NCBI GenBank assembly: GCA_029782215.1
Contig: JAKOVD010000144.1
Span: forward strand, 1-64,000
Direction: 5' to 3'
Length of the DNA stretch: 64,000 nt
From: Chloroflexota bacterium
GTDB lineage: Bacteria > Chloroflexota > Anaerolineae > J102
A program made the translations under genes and the position numbers. Position 1 is the stretch's first letter, and each line of letters starts with the position of its first letter. The notes below the pieces were generated by a model that ran no database searches, was not told the DNA's origin, and saw only the letters and a program-made list of their open reading frames with translations. Shown in pieces: positions 41,113 through 50,436 of the stretch.

Positions 41113-42348
41113 ATGACCGAGCCCGTTCTGCCTGCCGGGTTCGCCTTTGGCAGTATGCACTGCGGCATCAAGAGAGTCGCCGGCGTCCCCGACCTGGCGC
41201 TGGTCCTCAGTGATGCGCCCTGCGCCGCGGCGGCCGTCTTCACGCAAAACCGCTATGCCGCCGCCCCCGTGCAGTATGACCGCAGTCTCCTGCAGATCAA
41301 CCCGGACGGGGTGCATGCCGTCATCGTGAACAGCGGCAACGCCAACGCCGTGACCGGCGCTGCGGGCATGGCGGCTGCGCGCCGCACTGCCGAGGCCGTA
41401 GAAGCGACCTTTGGCCTGTCGCCCTGGTCGACGCTGGTGATGTCGACGGGCGTCATTGGCGTGCCGCTGCCGGTGGAACGCATCGAAACAGCCATGCCCG
41501 GCCTCTACACCACGGTGCAGCCTGGGATGGCCGCTTTTGCCGGCGCCAGCCAGGCCATCATGACCACGGACACCCGGCCCAAGACCGCCTTCGCCCGCGG
41601 CCTGGTGGGGGACGAACCGGTGACCGTGGCCGGCATGACCAAAGGGGCCGGGATGATCCATCCCAACATGGCCACCATGCTCGCGGTCGTCGTCACCGAT
41701 GCGGTCATCAGCGCCGAAGCGCTGCAGACGGCCCTGCGCCGGGCGGCCAACGTTTCCTTCAACCGCATCAGCGTGGACGGCGACACCAGCACCAACGACA
41801 CCCTCGCCGTGCTGGCCAACGGGCTGGCCGGCAACGTCCTGATTGATGGACCGGACTCCACCGGCTTCGCCGAGTTCACCCGGCTGCTGGCGCAGGTATG
41901 CACGGAGCTTGCCCAGGCCATCGTGCGCGACGGCGAAGGCGCCAGCAAGTTCGTCGCCATCGCCGTCAGCGGGCTGGAAACCGACGCCGATGCGCACCGG
42001 GTAGCGAACAGCATCGCCATCTCGCCCCTCGTCAAGACCGCCATCTACGGCGGCGATGCCAACTGGGGACGCATCCTGGCAGCCGCAGGCAACAGCGGCG
42101 TGGCGTTTGCGCCAGAGGCAGCCGAGCTCTGGATCAGCGGGGGCGCCGGCGGCGCCATGCTTACCCGCATGCAGCTCGTAGGCGGTGGGGCACCGCTGGA
42201 CTTCGACGAAGCCGAATCCTCGCAGCGCTTCGCCCAACCCGAGTTGAGCATCGATCTGCACCTGGGTTCGGGGCCGGGCCGGGCCGTGGTCTGGACTTGC
42301 GACCTCAGCCACGACTACGTGACCATCAACGGCGCCTACCGGACGTAG
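41113..42348 (+). CDS. argJ: Bifunctional ornithine acetyltransferase / N-acetylglutamate synthase
   Basis: A 411-residue enzyme that recycles the acetyl group from N-acetylornithine to glutamate. The autocleavage site is in TKGAGMIHPNMATML, with T188 as the new N-terminal nucleophile after A187-T188 cleavage. The N-terminal IVNSGNANAVTG and the late YGGDANWGRILAA blocks are conserved. It is coupled to argG and followed by a strong terminator. No other arg genes are in the window. Confidence 0.97.
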   Translation: MTEPVLPAGFAFGSMHCGIKRVAGVPDLALVLSDAPCAAAAVFTQNRYAAAPVQYDRSLLQINPDGVHAVIVNSGNANAVTGAAGMAAARRTAEAVEATFGLSPWSTLVMSTGVIGVPLPVERIETAMPGLYTTVQPGMAAFAGASQAIMTTDTRPKTAFARGLVGDEPVTVAGMTKGAGMIHPNMATMLAVVVTDAVISAEALQTALRRAANVSFNRISVDGDTSTNDTLAVLANGLAGNVLIDGPDSTGFAEFTRLLAQVCTELAQAIVRDGEGASKFVAIAVSGLETDADAHRVANSIAISPLVKTAIYGGDANWGRILAAAGNSGVAFAPEAAELWISGGAGGAMLTRMQLVGGGAPLDFDEAESSQRFAQPELSIDLHLGSGPGRAVVWTCDLSHDYVTINGAYRT

Positions 42349-42379
42349 GCGCCGGACACCCTCACCATCCCTTGTAAAG

Positions 42380-42418
42380 GGCAGAGGCCGGGGACTCCTT
42401 CCCGGCCTCTGCCTTTTT
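42380..42418 (+). terminator. Terminator after argJ, shared with the convergent tnaA
   Basis: Perfect 13-bp stem 42380-42392 / 42401-42413, loop GACTCCTT, then TTTTT. Confidence 0.85.
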
Positions 42419-42428
42419 GATCGGTGAG

Positions 42429-43820
42429 CTAGTCGGCCAGAAGCTGGCCATGAGCCGGCTCCAGCCGCGCCGTAAAGTGACGGAGCACAGGCGGCTCATA
42501 GGTGAGGCGCAGGCCCCGCAGCCGCGGCGCCAGTTCTTTCACATAGACGAGCACTTCGGCCAGGTAGTCGAAGTGGCTCTGGGTGTAGACGCGGCGGGGA
42601 AAGGCCAGCCGCACCAGCTCGTTGGCGGCCGGAAGCTCGCTGCCGTCCGGTTGGCGCCCAAACATGACGCTGTCGATGCAGGCAGCCCGTACGCCACCCT
42701 CCAGGTAGAGCAGCAGACTGAGCGTCCAGGCCGGGTACTCATACCACGGGATGTGGGGCAGGAGCGCCCTGGCGTCGAGATAAAGGGCATGACCGCCGGT
42801 AGGCAGAATGGTGGGGATATCATTGTGCATACAGATCTCGCCCAGGTACTCCACCGAACGGATGCGATAGCGCAGGTAGTTCTCATCCAAAGCCTCGTGG
42901 AGACCCACAGCAATGGCCTCCAGGTCATAGCCGGCCAGACCGCCATAGGTCGGGAATCCCTCGCTGAGGATGAGGAGATTCTTGCAGCGCTGCGCCAGGT
43001 CGTCGTCGTTCAAGGCCAGGAAGCCGCCGATATTGGCCATGCCATCCTTCTTGGCGCTCATGGTGCAGCCATCGGCATAGCTGAACATCTCCTGGGCGAT
43101 CTGCATCGCAGTCTTGTCCGCGTAGCCCTCCTCACGCAGCTTGATGAACCAGGAATTCTCGGCGAAGCGGCAGGCATCCAGGAAGAAGGGGACGCCATAG
43201 CGGTGGCAGAGCTCGCTGGCCGCCCTGATGTTGGCCATGCTGACCGGTTGGCCGCCGCCGGAGTTGTTGGTGACCGTGACCATCGCCAGGGGCACCTGGC
43301 CGCGCTTTTCCTGCAGCACGCGCTCCAGGGCCTCCAGATCGATATTGCCCTTGAAGGGGTGGTACTCCTGGGGCTGGCGGCCCTCCGGGCAGGGCAGGTC
43401 CAGGGCAGTCGCGCCCCGGTACTCGACGTTAGCCCTCGTCGTGTCGAAGTGCGTGTTGTTGGGCACGATCTCACCCGGGCTGACGGCAGTGCCGAAGAGG
43501 ATGCGCTCGGCAGCGCGGCCCTGGTGGGTAGGTATCACATGCTTGAAGCCGGTGATGGCCTGCACGGCAGCTTCAAAGCGATAGAACGACTTCGCCCCGG
43601 CATACGACTCATCGCCGCGCATCATCCCGGCCCACTGATGAGAGGACATCGCGCCGGTGCCTGAGTCGGTCAGCAGATCGATCAGCACATCTTCCGCTTT
43701 GAGCAGAAAGAGGTTGTTCCCGGCAGCCGCCAGCGCCCTTTCGCGTTCACTGCGGCTCCGGCCGCGAATCGGCTCGACGGTCTTGATGCGGAAGGGCTCG
43801 ATGATGGTCTTGAATTCCAT
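42429..43820 (-). CDS. tnaA: Tryptophanase (beta-eliminating lyase family)
   Basis: A 463-residue PLP enzyme that splits tryptophan into indole, pyruvate and ammonia. The family blocks are DLLTDSGTGAMS, IPTHQGRAAE and GCTMSAKKDGM (PLP Lys in the KK pair 257-258). Tyrosine phenol-lyase is the alternative. Here D126 stands in HFDTTRA where TPL has the key Thr, and I382 stands in GVRAACIDS where TPL has Arg, so tryptophanase is favoured. No TnaC-like leader with Trp was seen in the 200 bases upstream. GGGAG precedes the ATG. Confidence 0.85.
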   Translation of the reverse strand: MEFKTIIEPFRIKTVEPIRGRSRSERERALAAAGNNLFLLKAEDVLIDLLTDSGTGAMSSHQWAGMMRGDESYAGAKSFYRFEAAVQAITGFKHVIPTHQGRAAERILFGTAVSPGEIVPNNTHFDTTRANVEYRGATALDLPCPEGRQPQEYHPFKGNIDLEALERVLQEKRGQVPLAMVTVTNNSGGGQPVSMANIRAASELCHRYGVPFFLDACRFAENSWFIKLREEGYADKTAMQIAQEMFSYADGCTMSAKKDGMANIGGFLALNDDDLAQRCKNLLILSEGFPTYGGLAGYDLEAIAVGLHEALDENYLRYRIRSVEYLGEICMHNDIPTILPTGGHALYLDARALLPHIPWYEYPAWTLSLLLYLEGGVRAACIDSVMFGRQPDGSELPAANELVRLAFPRRVYTQSHFDYLAEVLVYVKELAPRLRGLRLTYEPPVLRHFTARLEPAHGQLLAD

Positions 43821-43986
43821 AGGTCAGGCTCCCGGTTGGACGAAGTGATGGATTGAGATCGGTCCTGAAGGCGACGAGGCCGCGGCAACGTCCGGCATTT
43901 TAAGGCGGGGCGAAGCTGGGCGCCAACCGCCGAGGCCGATGTTGTATCCCTCGCGCGTCAGGGGGCGCGGCCAAGGATGCAGCTTC

Positions 43987-44015
43987 TTGCAGTTCAATTC
44001 CCTCCCCGCTAAACT
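43987..44015 (+). promoter_or_regulatory. Promoter for the 22-residue-repeat protein and RDD gene
   Basis: TTGCAG (43987-43992), 17-base spacer, TAAACT (44010-44015). Predicted leader of about 55 bases to ATG 44079. Confidence 0.45.
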
Positions 44016-44078
44016 GTGAGTGCGCGTCCGGCCGGTCTTCCTGGTCGCGACGCAGTTGCGTCGGAGCCGCAGCCCTAT

Positions 44079-45038
44079 ATGGCGGACGAACACAAGCTGA
44101 TCGAAATACCGCATACCGACTACGAGATGGTGCCGCCTGAGACCAAATCCGCAGTCGGGCTTGGCCGTGCCCTGGCGCGGTTGGCCATCGGCGGTCTGAT
44201 GGCAGGCCAGGACGAACTCGTGCGCAGGCTGCACCAGGCGGAACCCATACCACCAGAAGATCTGGAGGAACAGGGACCCGGAGATGCCAACCTCGCCGCC
44301 CTTGTGGGCTACACGTCGCTGGGCGCCGCCATTGCCGCTGCGGGTCTGGCCCAACGCGGCGTGGCCACGGCCGTCCAGGTCACAGCGACGACGGCCACCT
44401 TTGGGTGGCGTATGGTGAAACCCGTTGCCATGAGCCGGCCTCTGCAACCACTGCGGCGCCAGGCTGCGCTGATGGCCAAACAGGGTGAGAGCACCCTGGA
44501 TCAGTGGATGCACACCGGGTATGTCGAGCAGGAACAGGGCAGGAAGCTGGCGGAATACCTGACGACTAACATCATCGACACCGTGGTCGCCTACCTGAAG
44601 GAGAACCAGGCAGTTGCCGAGCTGATTCAATCGCAGGCCGGGCAGTACCTGACCTACCTGAACGAGCATCCCGAACAGGTAGAAGCGCTGGTGCAAAAAC
44701 AGGTGGGGGAATATCTGGCCTATCTGCACGAGCACCCGGAACAGATCGCAAATCTGATTCGCGAGCAAGGCGACACCTATATCGACTACCTGAACGAGAA
44801 CCCCGACTCCGTGCAGGAACTCGTCCAGGGCCAGAGCCTCAACATGGCGACGGAGATGGTAGAAGAGCTGCGCGAACGGAGCGCCACCGCCGATGCCAGC
44901 CTGGAGCTGCTCGTGCGGGGTCTGCTGCGCCGGCCTCCGCGCGAGGAACTGAGCACGCCTGCGCCGGAAGTCGTGGAGCGGGCAGTCATGGGACGTGTGG
45001 CCTTCCAGCTTCCCAAGGTGCGGAGGCGAAAACCATGA
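44079..45038 (+). CDS. Membrane-associated protein with four 22-residue tandem repeats
   Basis: A 319-residue protein of unknown function starting MADEHKLIEIP. A Gly/Ala/Thr-rich hydrophobic patch lies at about 72-110. Residues 162-249 are four tandem 22-residue units with the shared pattern Y-L-x-x-x-x-E-x-x-x-x-V-x-x-L-[VI]. Units 2-4 also have Q-x-G-x-Y, as in QAGQYLTYLNEHPEQVEALV. They are predicted helical, possibly a coiled rod or membrane-lying helices. A basic C-terminus follows. The last bases (ATGA) overlap the RDD gene, so the two proteins are probably made together. I know similar repeat proteins beside RDD genes only from Chloroflexota, without function. Confidence 0.7.
   Translation: MADEHKLIEIPHTDYEMVPPETKSAVGLGRALARLAIGGLMAGQDELVRRLHQAEPIPPEDLEEQGPGDANLAALVGYTSLGAAIAAAGLAQRGVATAVQVTATTATFGWRMVKPVAMSRPLQPLRRQAALMAKQGESTLDQWMHTGYVEQEQGRKLAEYLTTNIIDTVVAYLKENQAVAELIQSQAGQYLTYLNEHPEQVEALVQKQVGEYLAYLHEHPEQIANLIREQGDTYIDYLNENPDSVQELVQGQSLNMATEMVEELRERSATADASLELLVRGLLRRPPREELSTPAPEVVERAVMGRVAFQLPKVRRRKP
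44562..44825 (+). repeat. Four in-frame 66-bp repeats (22 codons each)
   Basis: Units at 44562-44627, 44628-44693, 44694-44759 and 44760-44825. They are degenerate in DNA but clear in protein. Confidence 0.75.
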
Positions 45039-45655
45039 AGATGACAACTCTGCAGGGCCACTATGCCGGCTTTGCTTCCCGGACGGTAGCGCTGGTGATC
45101 GATCTCGCCGCGATCAGCGTCGTCCTGGTGGCCATCAATTGGTTCATGGCCTCGGTCTTGGGGCTGCTGAACATTCAAGCCGCCGACTGCGCAGCGCGTG
45201 TGGCGCGAGGGGAAGCAGCGCTTGACTTCTGCACGATCTATTCCGTCACCAGCCTCCTGCTGACGGTAGCCTTTGCCCCTGTCTACTTCATCTTCTTCTG
45301 GCTAATCGCCGACGGCACCACACCCGGGCATGCGGTCATGGGCCTGCGCGTGGTGCGAACCAGCGGCAAACCGATGCGACTGCACGTTTCCATCGTGCGT
45401 TTCGCCGGCTACATCGTCTGTTTCATGACGCTGGGATTGGGCTTTCTGTGGGTGCTGATAGACAACCAGCGCCAGGGCTGGCACGACACGCTTGCCGGAA
45501 CGTGCGTCCTGTACATCCGCGAAGTGCAGCCCGACGAGGCAAACCTGCTGAAGTGGCGGGCGCGTATCGAACGCCGGACGAAGTTCATGGCGTCCGTGGA
45601 ACCGGAACCAGCGTGTGAGCCCGATCCTGATGGCCCTCTGACGCCTGTGTCGTGA
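45035..45655 (+). CDS. RDD family membrane protein
   Basis: A 206-residue protein with an RDD domain: GHYAGFASRTVALVIDLAAI (the Arg and Asp that give the name), a second hydrophobic region near 65-95, and GTTPGHAVMGLRVVR before the third. A charged C-terminal tail follows. RDD proteins are small three-helix membrane proteins, some linked to Na/H antiport. The start codon overlaps the preceding gene by four bases. Confidence 0.88.
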   Translation: MKMTTLQGHYAGFASRTVALVIDLAAISVVLVAINWFMASVLGLLNIQAADCAARVARGEAALDFCTIYSVTSLLLTVAFAPVYFIFFWLIADGTTPGHAVMGLRVVRTSGKPMRLHVSIVRFAGYIVCFMTLGLGFLWVLIDNQRQGWHDTLAGTCVLYIREVQPDEANLLKWRARIERRTKFMASVEPEPACEPDPDGPLTPVS

Positions 45656-45687
45656 TATTGGCGCGGATTCCGGCTGCCGGCGGCTGC

Positions 45688-45717
45688 TTGGGGAGAGAGG
45701 TTTTGGGTGTGTATAAT
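45688..45717 (+). promoter_or_regulatory. Promoter for the GT2-flippase-HD genes
   Basis: TATAAT (45712-45717) with TTGGGG (45688-45693) at 18-base spacing. The GTG start is at 45778. Confidence 0.5.
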
Positions 45718-45777
45718 GATTGTTCACGGCGGTCGCGGCAACCCGCGGCCGTCCCACCCTCAACTGCCAGGTGACGC

Positions 45778-46773
45778 GTGGAGCATCCCGCTGACAGGCT
45801 GCGGTGCAGTATCTGCATCACTGCCTACAATGAACAAGCCAATATCGGACGGCTGCTGGAGGCCATGGTTGACCAGCACCTCCACGTCGTTGAGATCAGC
45901 GAGATCATCGTTGTCGCCAGCGCCTGCACCGACAATACGGTGCCTATCGTGCGGGAGTGGATGGAGCGTGACCCGCGCATCAAGTTGATCGAGCAGCCGC
46001 GCCGTGAGGGCAAGACGGCGGCGATCAACCTCTTTCTGCAGGCGGCGACCGAGGACATCTGCGTGATCGAGAGTGGAGACACGCTCCCTCACGAGTCAGC
46101 GATCGAACACATGGTGCGCATGTTCCAGGATCCCCTGGTGGGTATGACGGGGGCGCACAAAGTGCCCGTGAACACGCCTGAGCACATCGCAGGTCTGTTT
46201 ACGTACTTGCGGCTCCAGATGGAGCACGAGCTGTGCCTGGACATCCCCCGCCTGGGCGAGCTGATTGCGTTCCGCAAGGTCCTGACCTACATTCCTCCCG
46301 ATGTGGCCATGGATGAGGCCTTCGTGGAGGCCTTCATTGTCCGGGGCGGCATGCAGGTTCGCTACGCCCCCGATGCAGTCGTCTACAACACGGGTCCCTC
46401 GAGCATCGGCGATTTCGTCCGCCAACGGCGGCGCAACCATGCCGGCCACCTTTACCTTCAGCACAAGTACGGGTACAAGGTCAGCAGCCTGCGCAAGCGC
46501 AAGGTCGCGCGTATCGCCTTCTTGGAGGCCTGGAAGGCTATTTGGGGCACGGTCCGCCTGATCTGGGTTCTGTTTCTGCTCGGCTTCCTGGAGGCCTGGT
46601 CGCGGGCCTTGGGTTGGTTTGACTTTGCCGTGCGCAAGGATCGCCACGTCGTTTGGGACATGGCCTGGAGCCAGAAGGCGGATGTCAAGCAGGAACGCGA
46701 AGCGGCTGAACAGCGCGCGGCAGATGCCAAGGGCGTTGCATCGCCGCTTGCGGTCAACAAGCCCCAGGGCTGA
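45778..46773 (+). CDS. Family 2 glycosyltransferase, membrane-associated
   Basis: A 331-residue GT-A enzyme. CSICITAYNEQANIGRLLEA opens the nucleotide-sugar fold, VIESGDTLP stands where the DxD motif is normally found, and MDEAFVEAFIVRGG may hold the catalytic acid. Residues about 245-290 contain a hydrophobic helix, and the tail is charged. The DxD-like site reads ESGD, which is unusual. GTG start. The flippase-like gene follows after 3 bases, so this pair may build and move a polyprenyl-linked sugar (inference). Confidence 0.85.
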   Translation: MEHPADRLRCSICITAYNEQANIGRLLEAMVDQHLHVVEISEIIVVASACTDNTVPIVREWMERDPRIKLIEQPRREGKTAAINLFLQAATEDICVIESGDTLPHESAIEHMVRMFQDPLVGMTGAHKVPVNTPEHIAGLFTYLRLQMEHELCLDIPRLGELIAFRKVLTYIPPDVAMDEAFVEAFIVRGGMQVRYAPDAVVYNTGPSSIGDFVRQRRRNHAGHLYLQHKYGYKVSSLRKRKVARIAFLEAWKAIWGTVRLIWVLFLLGFLEAWSRALGWFDFAVRKDRHVVWDMAWSQKADVKQEREAAEQRAADAKGVASPLAVNKPQG

Positions 46774-46776
46774 GAA

Positions 46777-47752
46777 ATGCGGCGTTACCTCACCACGGTG
46801 CTCAAGCTGGCCTTCGGCTTGGGGCTCATAGCCTTTGCCCTTTCGCGCGTTCCTCTCCACGAGCTCGAGTATGAGCTGACGCATGCCCAGCCGGGCCTGA
46901 TCTTCCTGGCGATGCTGGTCTTCTGGGTGGCCATGTTCGTCAATGCGGCCAAATGGCAGGTGCTGTTGAAGGCCCGGGCCATCAAAGTACCGTTCGGCGC
47001 CATTGCCAACTATACGTTTGTCGGCTTCTTCTTCAACAACTTCCTGCCCGCCAGCATTGGCGGCGACGTCATGCGCGGCTACGGCCTCGCGCGCTACACC
47101 GACCGCAACGCCGATGCCGCGGCTTCGGTCGTCCTCGACCGCCTCATCGGCCTGGCAGCCTACATGAGCGTCGCCGCGGTAGCGGCGCTGATCACCGTCT
47201 ATGCAACCGGGCGCTATGAGCTGCGCTTGCTGGCGTGGGTTGCTGTGGGAGGCCTGGTCCTTCTGGCGGTCATCGCCGGGGTTCTGCTCAGCCGGCGCCT
47301 TCGTCGCGGGATGGACAGGCTGTTGGTGGCAACGCCCCTGCGCCCCCTGGCGCGCATCTGGTCATCGCTGTCGGAAGCGTTCGAGGCTTATCGCTTCGCC
47401 TATCGGGCGTTGGCATTGGCTTTTGGCGTCGGTCTCTTAGGCATCCTCTGTACGTCGCTGGTGAACTTCCTTCTGTCCGAAAGCCTGGGTGGGGGCATTT
47501 CGCTGCTGCAGGCGTTCCTCTTCACACCACTTATCGCCCTTGTTCTGATCATCCCCATCTCGATCGGCGGCCTTGGTCTCAACCAGGTGGCTTACCCCTT
47601 CTTCTACGGTCTGGTTGGCGTGCCGACGGCCCATGCTATCGGCCTCAGCCTGTTGATCCAGACCGTGCAGATCGTGTGCAGCCTGCCAGGCGGCGTGTTA
47701 TGGCTCAGGTGGAAACGGCGATCACCCGAAACGCAGGCTCCGCTCCCCGACC

Positions 47753-47760
<8 letters not shown>
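46777..47760 (+). CDS. Flippase-like domain protein (lysylphosphatidylglycerol synthase TM/UPF0104 family)
   Basis: A 327-residue membrane protein with about eight hydrophobic helices. The conserved family stretch FVGFFFNNFLPASIGGDVMRGYGLAR and the later LDRLIGL are present. Members occur next to glycosyltransferases and are thought to move or bind isoprenoid-linked sugars; the soluble synthase domain of MprF is absent. It overlaps the following HD gene by eight bases. Confidence 0.88.
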
Positions 47761-48394
<634 letters not shown>

Positions 48395-48415
48395 CGCAGG
48401 ATGGCAGAGACCACA

Positions 48416-48445
48416 TTGCCGGCTCGATCCTTTCGATGCTAGACT
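48416..48445 (+). promoter_or_regulatory. Candidate promoter for the SASA esterase gene
   Basis: TTGCCG (48416-48421), 18-base spacer, TAGACT (48440-48445), 47 bases before the ATG. Confidence 0.4.
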
Positions 48446-48491
48446 AACTATTCACGAGGGCTCGGGCCCCGATCGCAGAGGCACTCGGTAC

Positions 48492-50408
48492 ATGAGTTTT
48501 CGCTCAAGCATTCTCGTTGTCCTGTTGGGACTTGGCTCCCTCACGTTCGGCGCCTCCTCGGCGCTGGCGGCAAAGGGGGTTGCCCTTGTTCCCCAGGCCG
48601 CCCCGCAGGCAGCGACGGCAACGCCCACCCCAACGCCGACGCGGACACCCACGCGGACGCCAACACGCACGCCGACGCGGACGCCAACACGCACCCCCAC
48701 ACGGACGCCCACCCAGGGCGCAGCCGGCACGGCCACACGGACCCCCACACGCACCCCGACGCGGACGCCGACCCTCAGCGGAACGCGCACGGCCACCCCC
48801 ACGGCTACTCCGACGGCGACGCCATTTACCGGTTACCGCTACCTGGTCATCGCCGGACAGTCGAATGCGTCCGGCCGCGGTGAGCTCAACGCATCCAATG
48901 AAACGTCCGACAGCCGCGTTTCGATCTATGGCAATGACTACCTGGTGCACACGGCCTCAGAGCCAACCGATTCTGCAACCGGTCAGGTGGACACTGTCTC
49001 GTTGGATACCATCGCCTTCCATAGCTTTGCCCTGAAAGCCGGCAAGGACCTCGCCAACGCCGGCTACGGCAAAGTTCGCCTCATCCCCTGTGCCAAGGGG
49101 GCCAGCAGTCTCGCCCAGTGGTTTGTCACGGCGAATGCCTACGACCGCACGACCTTGTTCGGGTCCTGCAACAACCGGCGCAAAGTCGCCACGGGCGGGA
49201 AAGCATTGACGGCCATCTTGTGGTATCAGGGCGAGTCGGAAAACGCCAGCGACCAGTTGCGGCAGGCTTTTGCCGCCAACCATACGACCTTCGTCCAAAA
49301 CGCACGCTCCTACTTTGGTGCCAGCGTCCCCATCGTCTATGCCCAATTGGCGAAGAACGGTCGCGAAGAATTCAACAAGGGCTTCCAGGTCATTGCCGAA
49401 CAGCAGCGGCAGTTGGAAACCGGCAGTGGCAGTTCCCTGGCCTTGACCAATCACTTCATGGTCGTCACCTTTGACCTCCCGCTGACCGGCGGCATTCATC
49501 TGACTCAGGCCGGCCAGAAAGAGCTGGGCCGGCGCATCGCCCTGGCCCTGCGCCAGCGCGTGTTCGGCGAAGCCGTCCAGGGCACGGGGCCTCGGCTGCG
49601 CACCAGCAAGCCGGCGTTTCAGCCAGCCAGCAATCGCACGCTGGTCAAGGTCGTCTTCAACCAGAACATCAACACCGCCGTCAATCAATACGATCATCAA
49701 TTCCGGGTCTTCGACAACGGCGTGGAAGCAACCATCAGCAGCATCGTCCGCGATCCGTCCAGCGCCAAGACGGTGCTCATCACCCTGGCAAAGGCCACAA
49801 CCGGCACGACGACCGTCAGCTACGGGGACATCGCCCCCGCCAGCGACGGCATCTGGCTCACGAACATCGTCAAGGGCGCCAGCAATCTGCCGGCGCCGCG
49901 CTTTGGACCGATTACGGCGGTCGTCGACGCCGCAGCCGTGGCCGATGCCACTGATGACAGCGACTCGGGCCTGGATTTGGGAATCGTGATCACGACCACC
50001 CTGGGCACGGGCGAACCGGTGACAACCACGGTCGCGCTGACGCCCACCGCCACGATGACCGACACCCCGACTGCGACGGTGACGCCCACCCTGACGCCAA
50101 GTGTGACGCCAACTCCCAGCGCCACAGCCACGATGACCCCCAGCGACACCGCCACGGTGACGCCGGTGGAGACCGCAACGAGCACACCATCTCCGTCCGC
50201 CACGCCCACGGCCACTGCCAGCGCCACGACGACGCCAGAAGCCGAGAGTGCGACGGAAACGCCCACCCCTACACCCACGGCGACACCGACTCCCACTCCG
50301 CTGTCAGAAGGTCCTGGGCCTGGCGAAAGCAACGATCCGGGCAGCGTGGCGACGCCTCTCGAACTGCCCCTCCGTCTCTGGCTGCCCTTGATCCGGCATA
50401 CGAGGTAG
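48492..50408 (+). CDS. Secreted SASA/CE6-type carbohydrate esterase with Thr-Pro linkers and LP tail
   Basis: A 638-residue exported protein. Signal peptide 1-27; Thr-Pro-Arg linker about 42-112; catalytic domain about 115-360. [10 protein letters not shown] holds S124, WYQGESEN the conserved Glu, and GGIHLTQAG the catalytic His (H336). This matches the sialate/xylan acetylesterase SGNH group. Then a small beta domain (about 375-465), a second Thr-Pro linker (about 515-615) and an end reading [12 protein letters not shown]. Probably surface-held and active on acetylated polysaccharide. It shares linker and tail style with the two glycoside-hydrolase-like proteins at 13107-16397. Confidence 0.82.
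   Translation: MSFRSSILVVLLGLGSLTFGASSALAAKGVALVPQAAPQAATATPTPTPTRTPTRTPTRTPTRTPTRTPTRTPTQGAAGTATRTPTRTPTRTPTLSGTRTATPTATPTATPFTGYRYLVIAGQSNASGRGELNASNETSDSRVSIYGNDYLVHTASEPTDSATGQVDTVSLDTIAFHSFALKAGKDLANAGYGKVRLIPCAKGASSLAQWFVTANAYDRTTLFGSCNNRRKVATGGKALTAILWYQGESENASDQLRQAFAANHTTFVQNARSYFGASVPIVYAQLAKNGREEFNKGFQVIAEQQRQLETGSGSSLALTNHFMVVTFDLPLTGGIHLTQAGQKELGRRIALALRQRVFGEAVQGTGPRLRTSKPAFQPASNRTLVKVVFNQNINTAVNQYDHQFRVFDNGVEATISSIVRDPSSAKTVLITLAKATTGTTTVSYGDIAPASDGIWLTNIVKGASNLPAPRFGPITAVVDAAAVADATDDSDSGLDLGIVITTTLGTGEPVTTTVALTPTATMTDTPTATVTPTLTPSVTPTPSATATMTPSDTATVTPVETATSTPSPSATPTATASATTTPEAESATETPTPTPTATPTPTPLSEGPGPGESNDPGSVATPLELPLRLWLPLIRHTR
48642..48713 (+). repeat. Six in-frame 12-bp repeats encoding Arg-Thr-Pro-Thr
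   Basis: Units like CGGACGCCAACA and CGCACGCCGACG repeat six times within the first linker of the SASA protein. Prone to slip by whole units without a frameshift. Confidence 0.8.
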
Positions 50409-50436
50409 CCGGTCGCCAGGTCCAGGCAAAGGCGCC

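Noticed and set aside
43821..44078. TnaC-type leader peptide for tnaA
   Set aside because: A short minus-strand frame ends just before tnaA, but it encodes no Trp and has no Pro-Pro-type stalling end or Rho site that I can see.
43824..45047. 407-codon minus-strand open frame upstream of tnaA
   Set aside because: Antisense to the 22-residue-repeat protein, which has a promoter and is coupled to the RDD gene. The minus-strand product has no family features.
48600..48830. CRISPR-like regular repeats
   Set aside because: The period is 12 bases without unique spacers and lies in an open frame coding Thr-Pro-Arg. It is a protein linker.
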